Part shown: in pieces, positions 45,701 to 57,233 of the stretch
Layout: each line of letters opens with the position of its first letter
Numbering within the stretch: position 1 is the first letter of the stretch
Position numbers and translations under genes: made by a program
The notes under the pieces: generated by a model
The model's input: the letters and a program-made list of their open reading frames with translations, nothing else
Told to the model about the DNA's origin: nothing
Database searches by the model: none
Assembly (NCBI GenBank): GCA_036320915.1
Contig: JAXBDG010000002.1
Span: 3,376,001 to 3,440,000, forward strand
Direction of reading: 5' to 3'
DNA from: Linnemannia elongata
Lineage: Eukaryota; Mortierellomycota; Mortierellomycetes; Mortierellales; Mortierellaceae
DNA: 64,000 nt

Positions 45701-48541
45701 TCTCATCAAGGAGAAGACAAGCAAACGTAATTGGTCTCTAACAGTTAAGCCTTCTACACTTATTAGGCAAATGCTGAACCCTGATGAAAAGTCGGTGCTT
45801 CACAGGACACAGTTCATTGCCGGTCTTCACTTGGTGACCTGTAAGGTCATGGGTTATGCATTACCAGATGAATTGCCAGACGAACTCATGATTTCAGCAG
45901 CTGGTGTCGGTCGTATTACCATCCCTCCTCGCCCTGCTCAGGGACCCGCCAGCATTTTGCCTGGGGCTGTTTTGTCTGAGCCTGTTGACAACCCCCAATT
46001 CCAACAGCAGAAACAACCTGCACAGCAACAGCAACAACAACAGCAGCAGCAACAACAGCAGCAGCAGATGTATGGGTACCAGAGTCCGATTTCGCCTATG
46101 ACAAGCTATGCCGCAGGACCCCCACCTCCAACGTCCTTTGGATCCAACTTTATGCACGCCTATGACTTTAGTGGGTTGGGTGGAAGCAACAGTGGTCCCA
46201 TCAATTCAAATGGAATGAACAGCAATTCGTCTTTCAAGCCCAACGAGTCGGGCTCTTCCATGGACTTCCAGCAGCAAGGGCAACAGTTTTACTACCCACC
46301 AATGCAGCAGCAGGAACAGCAGCAGCAACAGCAATGGCCATCTATGCCCAACGCTGAACACTACGTTCAACAAGCTCTTGCGGCTCAACCCAAGTCAGCT
46401 TCGGTCTCCAAGGCATCTAGTCTTTCGCGATCCTCGAAATCGACTTCGAACTCAACCGCCACCTCTGCTGAGGTGGTTCCTGTCGTGCCTTCAAAACCTG
46501 GACCTCACGCATTGCACGACCTAGCAGCTGATGCGCCTGTGGTTTTGTCGTTTGAATCCAACCCTACCAGCAGAGGATCAATTCCAACATTGGACTCTCA
46601 AAAGCCCGCCAAACCGACAACGGCTTCTGTGGATACAGCTTCAAAGGCAGCTGGTGGCGCCTCGAATGGCACGACTACAACCATGACGGTGGTACCTCGT
46701 GTCCCACCAATCGACTATGAAAAGCTCTATGCTTCGCCTCCCGACGCATTCGATCATGAATCGGCGCCTCCAGAGCTCGACGTCGAAGGCAACAACATCA
46801 AGTACCGCTGTAAGTAGGCTCACTCTTCTGTTGTATGCGGAGCCTTGATACTTTATTGTTGTACTGACAGATTGAACTGGTTGTATGTTTCTTTTTTATA
46901 TTGATAAATTAGCTGACTTCAAGAACGATATGACGGTGTCGGCTTCGGTCACGGCCAACCATCCTATCAACCCCAAGGTGGGCGTCTTTTACTTTGAGAT
47001 CACGATTGACCACTTCAAGGGCAACAGCGCTCTCAGTATCGGTATAGCCAGCAAGTCTCTTCGCAAGAACTTTCAAGTTGGTAAGCTATTCGCCTTTTGT
47101 TATAGCGGTTACCTGTATCAGATTGTTTGGATTGCACTTTCACTTTCGCATACTGCTGTAAGCTCCAACACCTCCTAATTCATTTCTATATGTATTTCTA
47201 GGTTGGGATTTGAACTCGTGGGGATTCCACAGTGATGATGGCTTCTTGTATTTTGGAAACGGAAAGCAAAACCTCAAGTACTCGTACGAATACCGCGAGG
47301 GGGACACGGTCGGATGCGGTGTCAACTTTTTGGACAAGGCCGTGTTCTTCACCATTAACGGAGAGATGATGGGTATTGCTTTCCGGTTCATCAAGGATTC
47401 CATCCCCCTCTACCCTGCTATTGGACTCTCCCAGGCTGGCACCGAGATCAATGCCAACTTTGGTGACCAGACGTTCTTGTTTAACATTGTCGACTACAAG
47501 AAGGTATTTCGCTATGAAGGAAAATGGCATAGTTAGCATTGTAGGAGTGGTATGTTGCAATTTGGGTGAATACTGACCATACAAGTGTTTGCTTACTGCC
47601 ATTTTGTAGAGCATTATGGCCAAAGCAATTCATACGCAACCCGTGATGACTTGGAACAACGGAGCCAAGAACGAGAAAGTTTTCCAGATCCTGCCTGATG
47701 GACTCTCGGTCATTGCCAGAGGTAACGCTACTTTTTACACTTTTCATTTTTGTACCATACCAATCATCTTTTGGATCGTCCTTTAAAAGAAGCGCTAACT
47801 CGGATGCTGTTTACCTTTAATAATGTAGGTAAAGATACTGGATGTATCCGTGGACCCAAGGTGTCACCTCGTGACAAGGATGTCTTTTACTTTGAGATCG
47901 CGATCCTTTATATGCCTCCCTCTGACCTAGGGTATGTTTTCACGAGGACATTTTTTTCTCGTACATGAAGGGACAATGTACCAGGTTCACTAACCCTATA
48001 TCCGTTCACGTTTATCATATCTAATAGCACAATCACGGTGGGAGTGTGCGGCAAGGAACAATCCCTCACCGATGTTCTCGGTTGGAAACCTGGTTCGTAC
48101 GGATACTCGAGCGAATGTGGCGATTTCCTTTCAGTCTCCTCCAACCGCTCCAGCTTACACGCTCGTTCCCAATCCGGTTTGATGAAGGCTCGTGCGCGTG
48201 GTCCACCCTTCCGAACTGGATCCGTTGTTGGTTGCGGTGTTGATTTCGCCTCCAGGGAGTTGTTCTTCACTTTGAATGGCGAGTGCCTCGGACACGCGTT
48301 CCATGACCTGGATGTCCTTGATTGCTTCCCGTGCGTGTCGGTAATTGATGGCGGTGGTGGAGGAGTTGGAGGACCATTGTCCACTTTAGCTGCCAACGGC
48401 GGTGGGGGAACAGGGGTTGCAAAGCCCAAGTCCTCGGGTGTTAATAGTGCAGATCGTGGTGGTTTTGAGTTCAAAGCCAACTTTGGTCAATACCCGTTTA
48501 TGTTTGATCTTGCTGCTTTTGAGTCCAATGGTGGGCAATAG
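42710..48541 (+). CDS. Large EH-like plus tandem SPRY domain protein
   Basis: Unnamed protein of 1704 residues from eight exons: 42710-45518, 45608-45671, 45767-46809, 46913-47080, 47202-47503, 47610-47721, 47829-47931, 48028-48541. Residues 1-900 are low complexity (Pro/Gln/His, then Ser/Thr) and include about nine copies of a (S)SLT(E/D)(I/V)D motif (about 324-513). Residues about 905-1000 form an EH-like EF-hand pair (GKVFMTLGLSSHDLFAIWQM, then LNPDEKSVLHRTQFIAG and YALPDELPDEL). A polyQ tract (about 1042-1058) and a Ser/Pro linker follow. Two SPRY domains close the protein (about 1306-1465 with VFYFEITID, VGWDLNSWGFHSDDG and VGCGVNFLDKAVFFTINGE; about 1475-1704 with VFYFEIAI, GSVVGCGVDFASRELFFTLNGE). 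EH domains bind NPF peptides in endocytosis and SPRY domains are protein-binding modules; the combined role is unknown. Start is the first in-frame ATG after the pyrimidine leader. Confidence 0.85.
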
Positions 48542-49008
48542 TATTAAACAAGTCTCTTTTTGCATCGCATTTCTTTTTTTCCATGGAATTGTTATTGTGC
48601 TTGAGGAAACTGTATTATACAGAGCTTTTTGATATATGGCAAAAAAAAAAATGGTTATTGCTCGTAAAAAGACAGAACCAAGAGAGTGCAAAATTATCCG
48701 CCTGGCCCACTTTTGTATTGTGAAACAAAAACACTCACCTGCGCCATCTCTTTTTGAGTTGACTTGGGAACTCGCCGTGCTGAAACCCATAGGTAGGTGC
48801 TTTGCCGATGCGCCTTTCCCTCTCTCTCTCCCCCATGAGACTGAATGAGAGCAGGTAGAAAAAATAACCATTTAAAGGTGACCGTGTCAAGCCGAGTTCT
48901 AGGTGTAGAATGCGGTTGCGAAAGAGGTCATTGCCGATTTGGCGATGAACTAGGACTGTAGGCGATTGAATCGAAATAGGCAAGAGAGGTTGGATAAATG
49001 TGTAGAAA

Positions 49009-49035
<27 letters not shown>
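49009..49035. repeat. (AAT)n microsatellite
   Basis: Nine uninterrupted AAT units lie in non-coding DNA. Confidence 0.85.
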
Positions 49036-49039
<4 letters not shown>

Positions 49040-49740
49040 TAGGTCAGAAAAAGAGTCGCGGCATCCACAAGGTTGTAAATCCTGTTTGAGAAGTGAACAA
49101 ACAAAAATGGCCATGAGCTCCTGCATAATCAGTCCCATTCATTTATGATAAAAAAAATATGCAATGCTCTGTTAATTCTACCAAATGTGTAGTTTTGAGA
49201 TGCGATGGTGGCATGAAGTTCTTTAATATCATGGCTGGGTCTGGGAGGCTATTGCGTTAAGAGTGTATATGGCAGAATAAGGAAGGAAAAAAAGATGAGT
49301 GTTTTTGTTTATACTGTTTGTTTTTCATTTGGTTGCTTATATAGTGCAAGATGGAAGAGGTAAGGAGGAAAAAAACAGGGCAAAAGAGAAAGAAGAGAAC
49401 GAATTGTAGACCTCGTTTGTTGTTGTTATAGAAGTGCATAGTAAGTATTGCATGAAAACATACAAGAACAAGTAAAGAACAAAAAAAAAGTGTCAACACA
49501 AAATCAACAGAGTGACAAAAAGGTGAAGGTGAATTTATTTATCTTTATTTAGTGTTGCACCAGGTGTGATTGCGGTTGTGGTTCTAGTACATACATGAAA
49601 AGTAAAAGCTAAGCATGAAGAACATTCGGTTGTGAGTAGGAAGAAAATGCAATGATGCACAGATAAAAAAACCAGAAAGGAGTGAAGAAGGCGAAACGAA
49701 AGGATAAGAAGGCGCGTGCTAGTAATGTGTGCTTGTTGTA

Positions 49741-49774
<34 letters not shown>

Positions 49775-50888
49775 GTTTGTTGCTTTTTTATCTACCTCAA
49801 TGAATGACCGATAGAGTGTAGTTTCTTTGGACAACTGCATCCTACCGTCGTTTATTTTTTTTCTTACTGTCGACGCTCCCGTTGCTTCCCATTGCCTTCT
49901 TTTTTGTCGTACTCTATGAGTATAGGCTGATCACCTTTGCTCCTCATACGAGCAAAACTGTCAACCCTCGAAGTCGTGTGCCTTGCGCGGGATGCAAGCA
50001 AATGAATATACTCAGTTGCCCATTTGACTGCAGGTCGCTGTTGCGGAGGAGGGTAAGGGTGAGATGTGTGCTGAATGCTGAATGCTGGGGGTATGAATGA
50101 GAGGAGTAAGTTGAGAGTTTAGTTGGTCGCTGAATGCTAAAGTACAAGTGATGGTTTATTATACTCATCTAATCCTCTCAACCTTTATTTCTCGACCTCT
50201 CTATCCACATCAACACGGGTAGTATCTGCCATTGTTTGATCGGCCTAACGGAGGATTGGATTGGCAGCTGCGATATGTCGCCGAGAGTGAAGGGGAGCAT
50301 GGAACAAAAGTAGGAGAAGGACTTTACCTTGGCTTTTAACAAAAAAAATAGACGTCTTCGTGAGATTGACGTTCTTTGCAAGGTGCAATAGATCAGGCTC
50401 TGAACCTGAGAAAATGGTGGCGTTGACTAGTGAATCGAAGCGGCCTAGTCAAAGCATTCTGTGGAGAAGGCGACAAGATCAAGTTGAAAAAAGGAACCGA
50501 GGAACGACTACAACATTAAAAAGGGGATGCTTACATTTTAACCCACATGCCAATTGCTCTTGTGTCTTGTACTGTAATTGTGCGGCGTGTCTTCTTGATC
50601 GGTGTTGTGGAGAAAGTGACGAAGGAGCGCGGGATGTTTTTATTTCCCTTTCGGCTGGACATGTAGCCGACAGGCAGGGGCAGTGAAAGAACAAAGAAGG
50701 GCTCGAACAGAGTGACAGACTGTAAAATGAGCACACAAAGTGGCCCCTCTTTCTTCTTTAGTTGCTCACACACTGTTCTCCACTTACTTCTTCTCCATAC
50801 TCATTCCTCCGTCGACTCACTCATTCCTTCTTTGTCCTCGACATCAACCCCCTTCATTTCCCTCGCAACCTAATCTCCAGTCATTCTA

Positions 50889-50915
50889 ACACACACACAC
50901 ACACACACACACACA
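50889..50915. repeat. (AC)n microsatellite in the Nudix leader
   Basis: About thirteen AC units end 54 nt upstream of the Nudix start codon. Purine-free CA-rich leaders are common here, but this perfect run may vary in length between strains. Confidence 0.85.
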
Positions 50916-50968
50916 GGCACACACGCACCACACTCACTCACCCACCCCACTCCCTTCACGAATTCACA

Positions 50969-52128
50969 ATGCATCAGCTGAACCAAAAGTCACTCGATGC
51001 ACTCAAGAACCTGAGCAACTATGTCTGTCCACAGGACAACTATCAGACCACGAAACGATCCGCCGTCCTTGTAGCACTCCTCCCCAACGAAAAGGGTGAC
51101 CTCGAAGTCATCCTCACCTCTCGCTCCTCCTCCCTCCGCACCAACGCCGGTGATTCTGCCTTCCCCGGAGGTAACTCTTACTTCCTCCTTTCCTTTTGTC
51201 TGTGAGAGTGTGAGTTGGGTCAGTTGAACGATGAATGGATGCCAATAGAGTAACGATACGCGTTTGTCTGTTTGATTGTTTTTTAGGAAAGAGGGACCCT
51301 GAGGATGTCGATCTGATAGCAACTGCTGTAAGTGACAAGTACCCCCTTCCTTTCAAGTCCGCTTCCCTCTCTTTTAATTTTGTGCTCTTGGTTCCATGCA
51401 CCTCCTTTGGCCACCAAAATGAATCCCGAGAAACAATCATCCTCGATGTATCAACTACCTTCACTCACACACTTTCCTTTCTGTAAACATAGAAACGCGA
51501 AGCAATGGAAGAAGTCTGTTTACCACCTTCATTCTCACAAGTCATCACCCTCTTCCCCCCAGTCCTCTCCCGCCACATGCAAGTCGTCACCCCCGTCGTC
51601 GCCTTTTGCCCAACTCTCACCACCACCGATCTCTTCAACACCCTCTCCGCAAACCCATCCGAGGTTTCGGCTATATTCACTGTTCCCCTCGAGAGGTTCC
51701 TGAGTCCACAACCGGAGGAGTATGATTACTTTGATATGTCGTGGATGATGTCGGGCCATCGCGTTCATCGGTTCGAGCGATGTGGAACCGACAACTTTCT
51801 TCTTACCCCTGCTCGTCCTCCTCCTCCTCCTCCGGGGTCTAGAAGCGCGATGGTGCCGGATGAGGGCGACACATCGGCATCACCCTCATACTCGTACTCG
51901 AACGACGGTGATAGTGTAGGTGGGCCAGAGACAGAGGTGATGGATCGAGCAAAGGTCGGGTGGCATGTGTATGGGATGACGGCAGGGATCTTGATTGAGG
52001 TTGCGAGTGTTGCATTTCAACGGGCTCCGGATTTTCAGGTCTATGCGCATGACCAGTGGAGAGACCAAGCCCAGATCGCCAAATGGTATAACCAGTCAAA
52101 ACATACCTTCCGTCGTTCTTCTCTTTGA
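50969..52128 (+). CDS. Nudix hydrolase, CoA pyrophosphatase type (Pcd1/NUDT7-8-like)
   Basis: Hydrolyses nucleoside-diphosphate derivatives, most likely CoA and its oxidised forms. Three exons: 50969-51170, 51287-51327, 51493-52128; 292 residues. The Nudix box is assembled across all three exons: GGKRDPEDVDLIATAKREAMEEV fits G-x5-E-x7-R-E-U-x-E-E. The motif just upstream, LTSRSSSLRTNAGDSAFPGG, matches the UPF0035/CoA subfamily signature (LTxRSxxLRxHxGxxxFPGG), with Asn in place of the usual His. Pcd1 acts in peroxisomes; the C-terminus here is SSL, a weak match to a PTS1 signal (S-x-L). Exon 2 is only 41 nt. It converges with the 52281 gene, with 152 bp between stop codons. Confidence 0.92.
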
Positions 52129-52280
52129 CGGATGGGCGAGGAGGATGCGTGTTCTGTGGACGTTGCTTGATACCAAATACAACGAATGTTATTAAAATTG
52201 TGTGTCGAAATGAAACTATACATGTGGAATGAACAATCAAACGAGTGTGGATGGTATGAGAAATGGAGGGATGGGGGAGA

Positions 52281-53717
52281 CTACAACCGACACCACCCGT
52301 CCCTAGCATGCAGCGGAACCCAGGACCGTCTAGCAGCCGCAGAAGACTGCAAGTTCCCCAACCGAGTTCGGTCCCTCGACAGACGATACGTCAACTCCAA
52401 ATACTTCTTCATTTCTCCTCTCTCTCCCGCCTCCTCTTCCTCCTCTTCCTGGCCTGTCTTGGTCACCAATCCATCAGTTGTCCCACGCAACCGCCCAGCC
52501 ATATGCGAAATATCCAACGCAACCCCTTCGAGAATAGTCGCCAATTGGTGGCGCTCCTGTTGGATTGAGACAACATTCCCCGTCTTGCGGACATTCTCGT
52601 GCAGCAAACAGCCAACTCGTTCGCCAACCTCGGACGTCGAGAAGACGTCGCAGCCGATTAAGAGTTCTATCCATACTTTTGCGTGCCCCTTCGGGTGGGT
52701 GTAAACGCGGTACTCGTATCTCGTCTCCTTAGCTGTGGTGTTGTTGTTGTTGGTGGAGGAGGAGAGCTGGTAGGGGCGAGAGGATGAAGGAGGGTAAGAG
52801 GGTCGTCTGGAGAGCGGCTTACGGAATCCAGCACCTCTATCCGGGTACCGGCAATCACCAAGGCCAAGACCACCACTCATGCCCGAATCAATAGGACGAC
52901 GGAAAAAGAACGGGTTCTGTGCAACATCCAACTCCACCAACCCCTGCGCACGACACTGCTCTTCCAACCTACTATTCCAACTCGGGACAACCACCAGTTG
53001 GACATACCAATCCTCCTTGATCTGGTAAAAGTCTGCAAAGAAAAGACGGAACTCGGGGAAGAGTCTTTGTTCGAGGTCTTCGAAGGGTACTTGATAGCGT
53101 TCTTTGCCGTAGGGAGATGTTTCGACTGGGACCGAGGACTCTATCTGAGGAGGGGGAAGTGTTGTGGACTGCTTCTGCTCTAGAGTTCCCCTTGATTCTG
53201 GATCGTCTCCGGGCGTGGGGGTCGACGGTGCGGTAGGAGGAGGTGTCAGAGTCGGCTTAGGAGGAGGAACGGCAGCAGCGGTGGCGCAGAAGAAGAGTCC
53301 CAGGAGGTTGAAATACGGATTGACGATCGGTGAAAGGTCCGGGAAGCGAGTCGAGATGTTGTACTTCTCGGCGGGGTAGGACATCAAGAATGTAGTCGGT
53401 TTCTTCTTGGATCCTGAGGGATGGTGGTGATCGTCTTCAGTGATTGAGGGGAGGAGGTGCCTCTCCTGACGCTGGAGGTCTTCTTCGTGCCAGTTGCGAT
53501 AGATCTTGTAACACGGCAATGACCATAGACCAGAGATTAAGGATGGAGTAAAATTGCCAGTCGGTGCGGAGGTAGTATTTTGAGGAGGGGCGCCGCAGTG
53601 GTGAAGGGCTTGGAGATATCGGTCTCGGGTGAGGGCTTGCATCTTGGAACAGAACTCTTGGACGGGGGTAGTCTTCTTGGGAGCCTTGGGTTCTCGCAAG
53701 ACGTCGATTGGATACAT
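52281..53717 (-). CDS. Conserved-looking protein of unknown function
   Basis: Not recognised. A single exon encodes 478 residues. Start at 53717 is the first ATG that gives a soluble N-terminus (MYPIDVLREPKAPKKTTPVQEFCSKM); the frame is open upstream to 53810. Features: a well-folded-looking N-terminal part with several Trp/Tyr/Cys (about 45-160, GLWSLPCYKIYRNW; VNPYFNLLGLFFCA may be a short hydrophobic helix), a Pro/Thr-rich linker (about 160-185), a second globular part (QVPFEDLEQRLFPEFRLFFADFYQIKEDWYVQLVVVPSW), and a C-terminal segment with a beta-rich TRYEYRVYTHPKGHAKVWIE followed by helices. No signal peptide. Codon use resembles the neighbours, supporting a real gene. Confidence 0.75.
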   Translation of the reverse strand: MYPIDVLREPKAPKKTTPVQEFCSKMQALTRDRYLQALHHCGAPPQNTTSAPTGNFTPSLISGLWSLPCYKIYRNWHEEDLQRQERHLLPSITEDDHHHPSGSKKKPTTFLMSYPAEKYNISTRFPDLSPIVNPYFNLLGLFFCATAAAVPPPKPTLTPPPTAPSTPTPGDDPESRGTLEQKQSTTLPPPQIESSVPVETSPYGKERYQVPFEDLEQRLFPEFRLFFADFYQIKEDWYVQLVVVPSWNSRLEEQCRAQGLVELDVAQNPFFFRRPIDSGMSGGLGLGDCRYPDRGAGFRKPLSRRPSYPPSSSRPYQLSSSTNNNNTTAKETRYEYRVYTHPKGHAKVWIELLIGCDVFSTSEVGERVGCLLHENVRKTGNVVSIQQERHQLATILEGVALDISHMAGRLRGTTDGLVTKTGQEEEEEEAGERGEMKKYLELTYRLSRDRTRLGNLQSSAAARRSWVPLHARDGWCRL

Positions 53718-56700
53718 GTTGGTGGTAATGGGGTTTTCGTAATGGGTGCGTGGTAGTAGTTGAGAGAGGGGTTGTTGTTGTAGAGTGCGATGTATAGGAA
53801 ATATGAACAAGGATGAAGCGGAAACAGTGAAAGCTGACGATTAAAAAAAAATGGAGAGAACTGGCAGGAACCATCACCTTTTTATGAGGGAAACAAAATC
53901 AGAGAAAAGGTTCATCGGCATGGTTGATATCAATGGCTTTGGATAACCGAGAGAAAAGAGAGGAAAAAGAACTGCAGGCTAATAGAGACCCATGAACTAA
54001 ATGAGCATAGAACAGGGGACCGATAAAATGAGGAGGAGGGAGGAACAATTGTATGAACTGCACCTGCAAGCAATATATGTGTGTGTGTGTGGTAAAAAGG
54101 TCTATTTTTTGCTTGCAATGTTTGATATGCATGTGTACGAAGGGGCGGGTGATGCCCATTGTCTTGACGTTCTTAATGTAGGTATCAATCAAATGCCTGA
54201 AAAGGGTCGCAAAGACATAGCATACACTCGAGGTGAAGACCTGGTATGTGAGTGGACCATGCCCAGTTGTGTTCTTCACATCCAGTGCAAGGGATGTCTA
54301 TGTGGATGCGCGAATGTGGAAGTGAGATGGAGATGGGGTGCGGAGCCCCTGTTCTATCCAAATGCAGTCATGAAAGAACCCGTCTCGGTATTGCTGAAAA
54401 AAAAAGGTGGCTTGGTTCCTCGCTCGCTCTTGACTGAAGAGGAGAACACGGGCGCTTTGGTCAAGTCACCCTCTAGGAAATCCTTGTTGCCAAGTGGCCC
54501 TTGATTCAGATCTGACTTCTAGGCATAAAAAAAAGGGACAGGGGGTCTGCCGAGTAGAAGCAAACGACAGAGTCTTATCAGCGCGAATTGCCCTGTGCTC
54601 GCTGCTCGCTGTGCACGCCTAAATAGGCCAATCAGAGCTCGAGGTCTGCAAAAGAACGTCCACCGAGTCTTGACTGTGTCCCGCATTCCTCTTGATGGTT
54701 GATGACAAATCAGGCATTTTGTTCTTGTACGTGCGCGACAAATCGAGCATATAGGGCGTCTACGGTAGGAAACTTTTACGTGACCCGACCGACTTACATG
54801 TAGCCTGCCTATTAACAGTGCCAATGCTGAACCTGACTATCTAATTTGTTGTTGCCAAGCAGGGATGGCTGGGTTGGTCGACTTTTATTGTTTGCGCTGC
54901 TTGATCTCGTTCTATTTTTTCACTATTTCCCCCACCCCCGGCTGTATTGTTTTGCAGTGCACCTTCCTGCGGGCTGTCCGATGTTCTCTTGGCCAGTCCG
55001 CACTAATATTCCATCCGTTAAAGTTAAAATAATTTTGAGTCTCCCTTCGAAGATCAAAAATGAAAAGGTGACCAGCACCAATAGAATCGCGTCCTTCCAC
55101 CCGTTCCATCCTTCCATCCTTTCTTCCTTTCACCATTCCTTCCCTTCTCCAACAAAAGCCTCACCGCTGCCTGTTCCCTCTACTGCCACCTCATGATGAC
55201 AATCTCCCTTCTCTCTCCTCCTAGTTTCGTAAGCATCCTCTCTTCTCCCTTTCTTACAGTTGCCAGTAGCCTACGTGGCCCCCCCTCCTTCTTCAGCCAC
55301 TAAAAATAAAGTCTTGGCTTGGCTCCCCAACTGACTTTGCTTCGATCTACACAGCCAAGCCCACTCAAGCGACAGGCACGGTCGATTGACACCCATAGCC
55401 ACCATCCCGCAGCCAGAATGCACACGTCCACGTCCGCGTCGCCTAGATCCGATCGAGCGCAGAACGAGGGTTTTTGCAGCGTAGTTCCATGACATACATT
55501 TTACAGCAAACAAAAGTTGCGTGTACCCCGCAGACCTAGAAAACGGGCAAATCGACAAGTCGACGGGTATCCGCGCAGTCCTGCTTGTCACTCAAAGCTT
55601 GCAGTTGTTGTTGCGAATGGGTAATGTAAAAACTGCGCCTCGGCACTTGCGACATTACTGACGTCGTTGTTGCTATTGTTTTGTTGTTAGAAATGCTTGG
55701 CTCCCGCTCCTGTATTCGATTTTTTTTTTCTATCCGTTGTGTCGTGTGTAGCTTTGTCAGCTAACAAAGGAAAAGGGAAAGGAAAAATTTTCTAACGCCT
55801 CCCTTCATCTTTTTTTCGATAGAACAAGGAACAACTGTTGAGCCAGGCCAAGGCACTGCATGGCAAGAGACAGAGAGAGAGAGAGAGGGATTTTAAGGTA
55901 AGATAATGGCTTAGTATCGGTATGTGGTCGTTGTACCACCGTCAACAATTGATTAACAAGCGTGCGTCGTTATGCTCGGTGAAAAAAAAAAAAAAAAAAA
56001 AGAAAGAAATAGAGACCAAACGGAAAGGGAAGAGCAACGACGTTGACATCATCTTTTGTTTACATCCCGGCTTTGCTTCTTGTCGGAGAGGGAAAAAAAG
56101 GGTTAAAAAATTATCAATGCCCTTAGGTTAGGCATTAAGGCAGAAAAGAGGAGATGAAATGTACGAACGACGAAGGAACGAGCGGATGGAAGGATGGAAG
56201 GAAAGTGAAGGGGAACTTTTCTTTGTCAAGAGAGAGATAGAGAAAGAGAGATAGAGAGAGGAGATGACAGAAAAAAGAGGGCGAGACAATTTGGATGGAA
56301 GGATAAGGAGGTGTTCTCGAATTCCCGGATGACTACTTCTGGGTCATTTCATTTACCCTTTTTCCATCCATCCATTCATGCCTCATGCTCCTTTGTCAGT
56401 TGCCAGTTGGCTTGTTTGCTCTTAATCTACTGACCTTGTGATCAGGTTTCTCATTATTGTCGGGAAGGGAATGGAATGTAATGGAATGAATAGAAAGACA
56501 ACGAACACAATGCAAGAAGGGCCGGGTAGCCCTTTCGCTGTGCTAATCAAATTGGACAAGACAATTAACGGGAGCGGGAAGGCGCTGTCCGCTTGATCTA
56601 GCGACCTCGTGAGGTAAGGGAGGGGAGGTAATTTCCTAGGTGCAGAAGAGGGCAGGGCAGGGCAGAGATCACGTCTAGATTCTGAGAGGACACAGAAAAC

Positions 56701-57206
56701 AGGAGTTGCATCCATCGAACGTGAAAGAACAAGTAGTATTCAGGAATGGTAATTTTCCTATATTACTTCCAATGCTAATGATTGGTGCTATGATGATGAC
56801 GATGTGAAAGAGGGAAAGCCAAGACTTTTTTTCAATATATCTCCTCGGAAAAAGGAATGGTCGGTTGCTTGTGAATGAATGGAGGTAGGATGATGACCAC
56901 CCTAGATGGAGACCGTCACCAGAGCTAGTAGCTTCTTGCTTGAAATAGAAAATATGTCTGCATGGTCTGTCTCTTGTTCACTGTCTCTCTCTTACTCACT
57001 CTCTGTGTGTGTGTCTGTCAGGTGAAATCGATCGATAAAAATAAGGTGCTGGGTTTCGATCTCTCTTCAATTGGTCCGTTCACGAATTAGTGGAGTTAAG
57101 TGAGTGGATTGACTGGTGGGTTCAAGAAGGAAGGGCCAAAAAGAAAGAAAAAAGGGGGATGAACACGCTTGGCGGAGTTTTGGAGGGATGGAGGGCAAGA
57201 TAGAGC

Positions 57207-57233
57207 GAGAGAGAGAGAGAGAGAGAGAGAGAG
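57207..57233. repeat. (AG)n microsatellite
   Basis: Thirteen GA units lie within a purine-rich 300-bp stretch. Confidence 0.85.

Larger units (their letters stand above)
48542..50968. other. Intergenic region between the EH-SPRY and Nudix genes
   Basis: This 2.4 kb stretch has no convincing gene. It contains an (AAT)9 microsatellite (49009-49035), a T29 run (49744-49772) and, just before the Nudix start, an (AC)13 tract (50889-50915). Small frames at 49882-50100 and 50360-50686 have no recognisable domain. Confidence 0.5.

Noticed and set aside
50360..50686. 108-codon Cys-containing frame upstream of the Nudix gene
   Set aside because: The Cys cluster comes from a short TGT/TGC-rich stretch; no signal peptide or conserved pattern.
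54001..54504. 167-codon plus-strand frame
   Set aside because: Composition and peptide do not look protein-like, there is no domain, and it lies in the promoter region of the 52281 gene.
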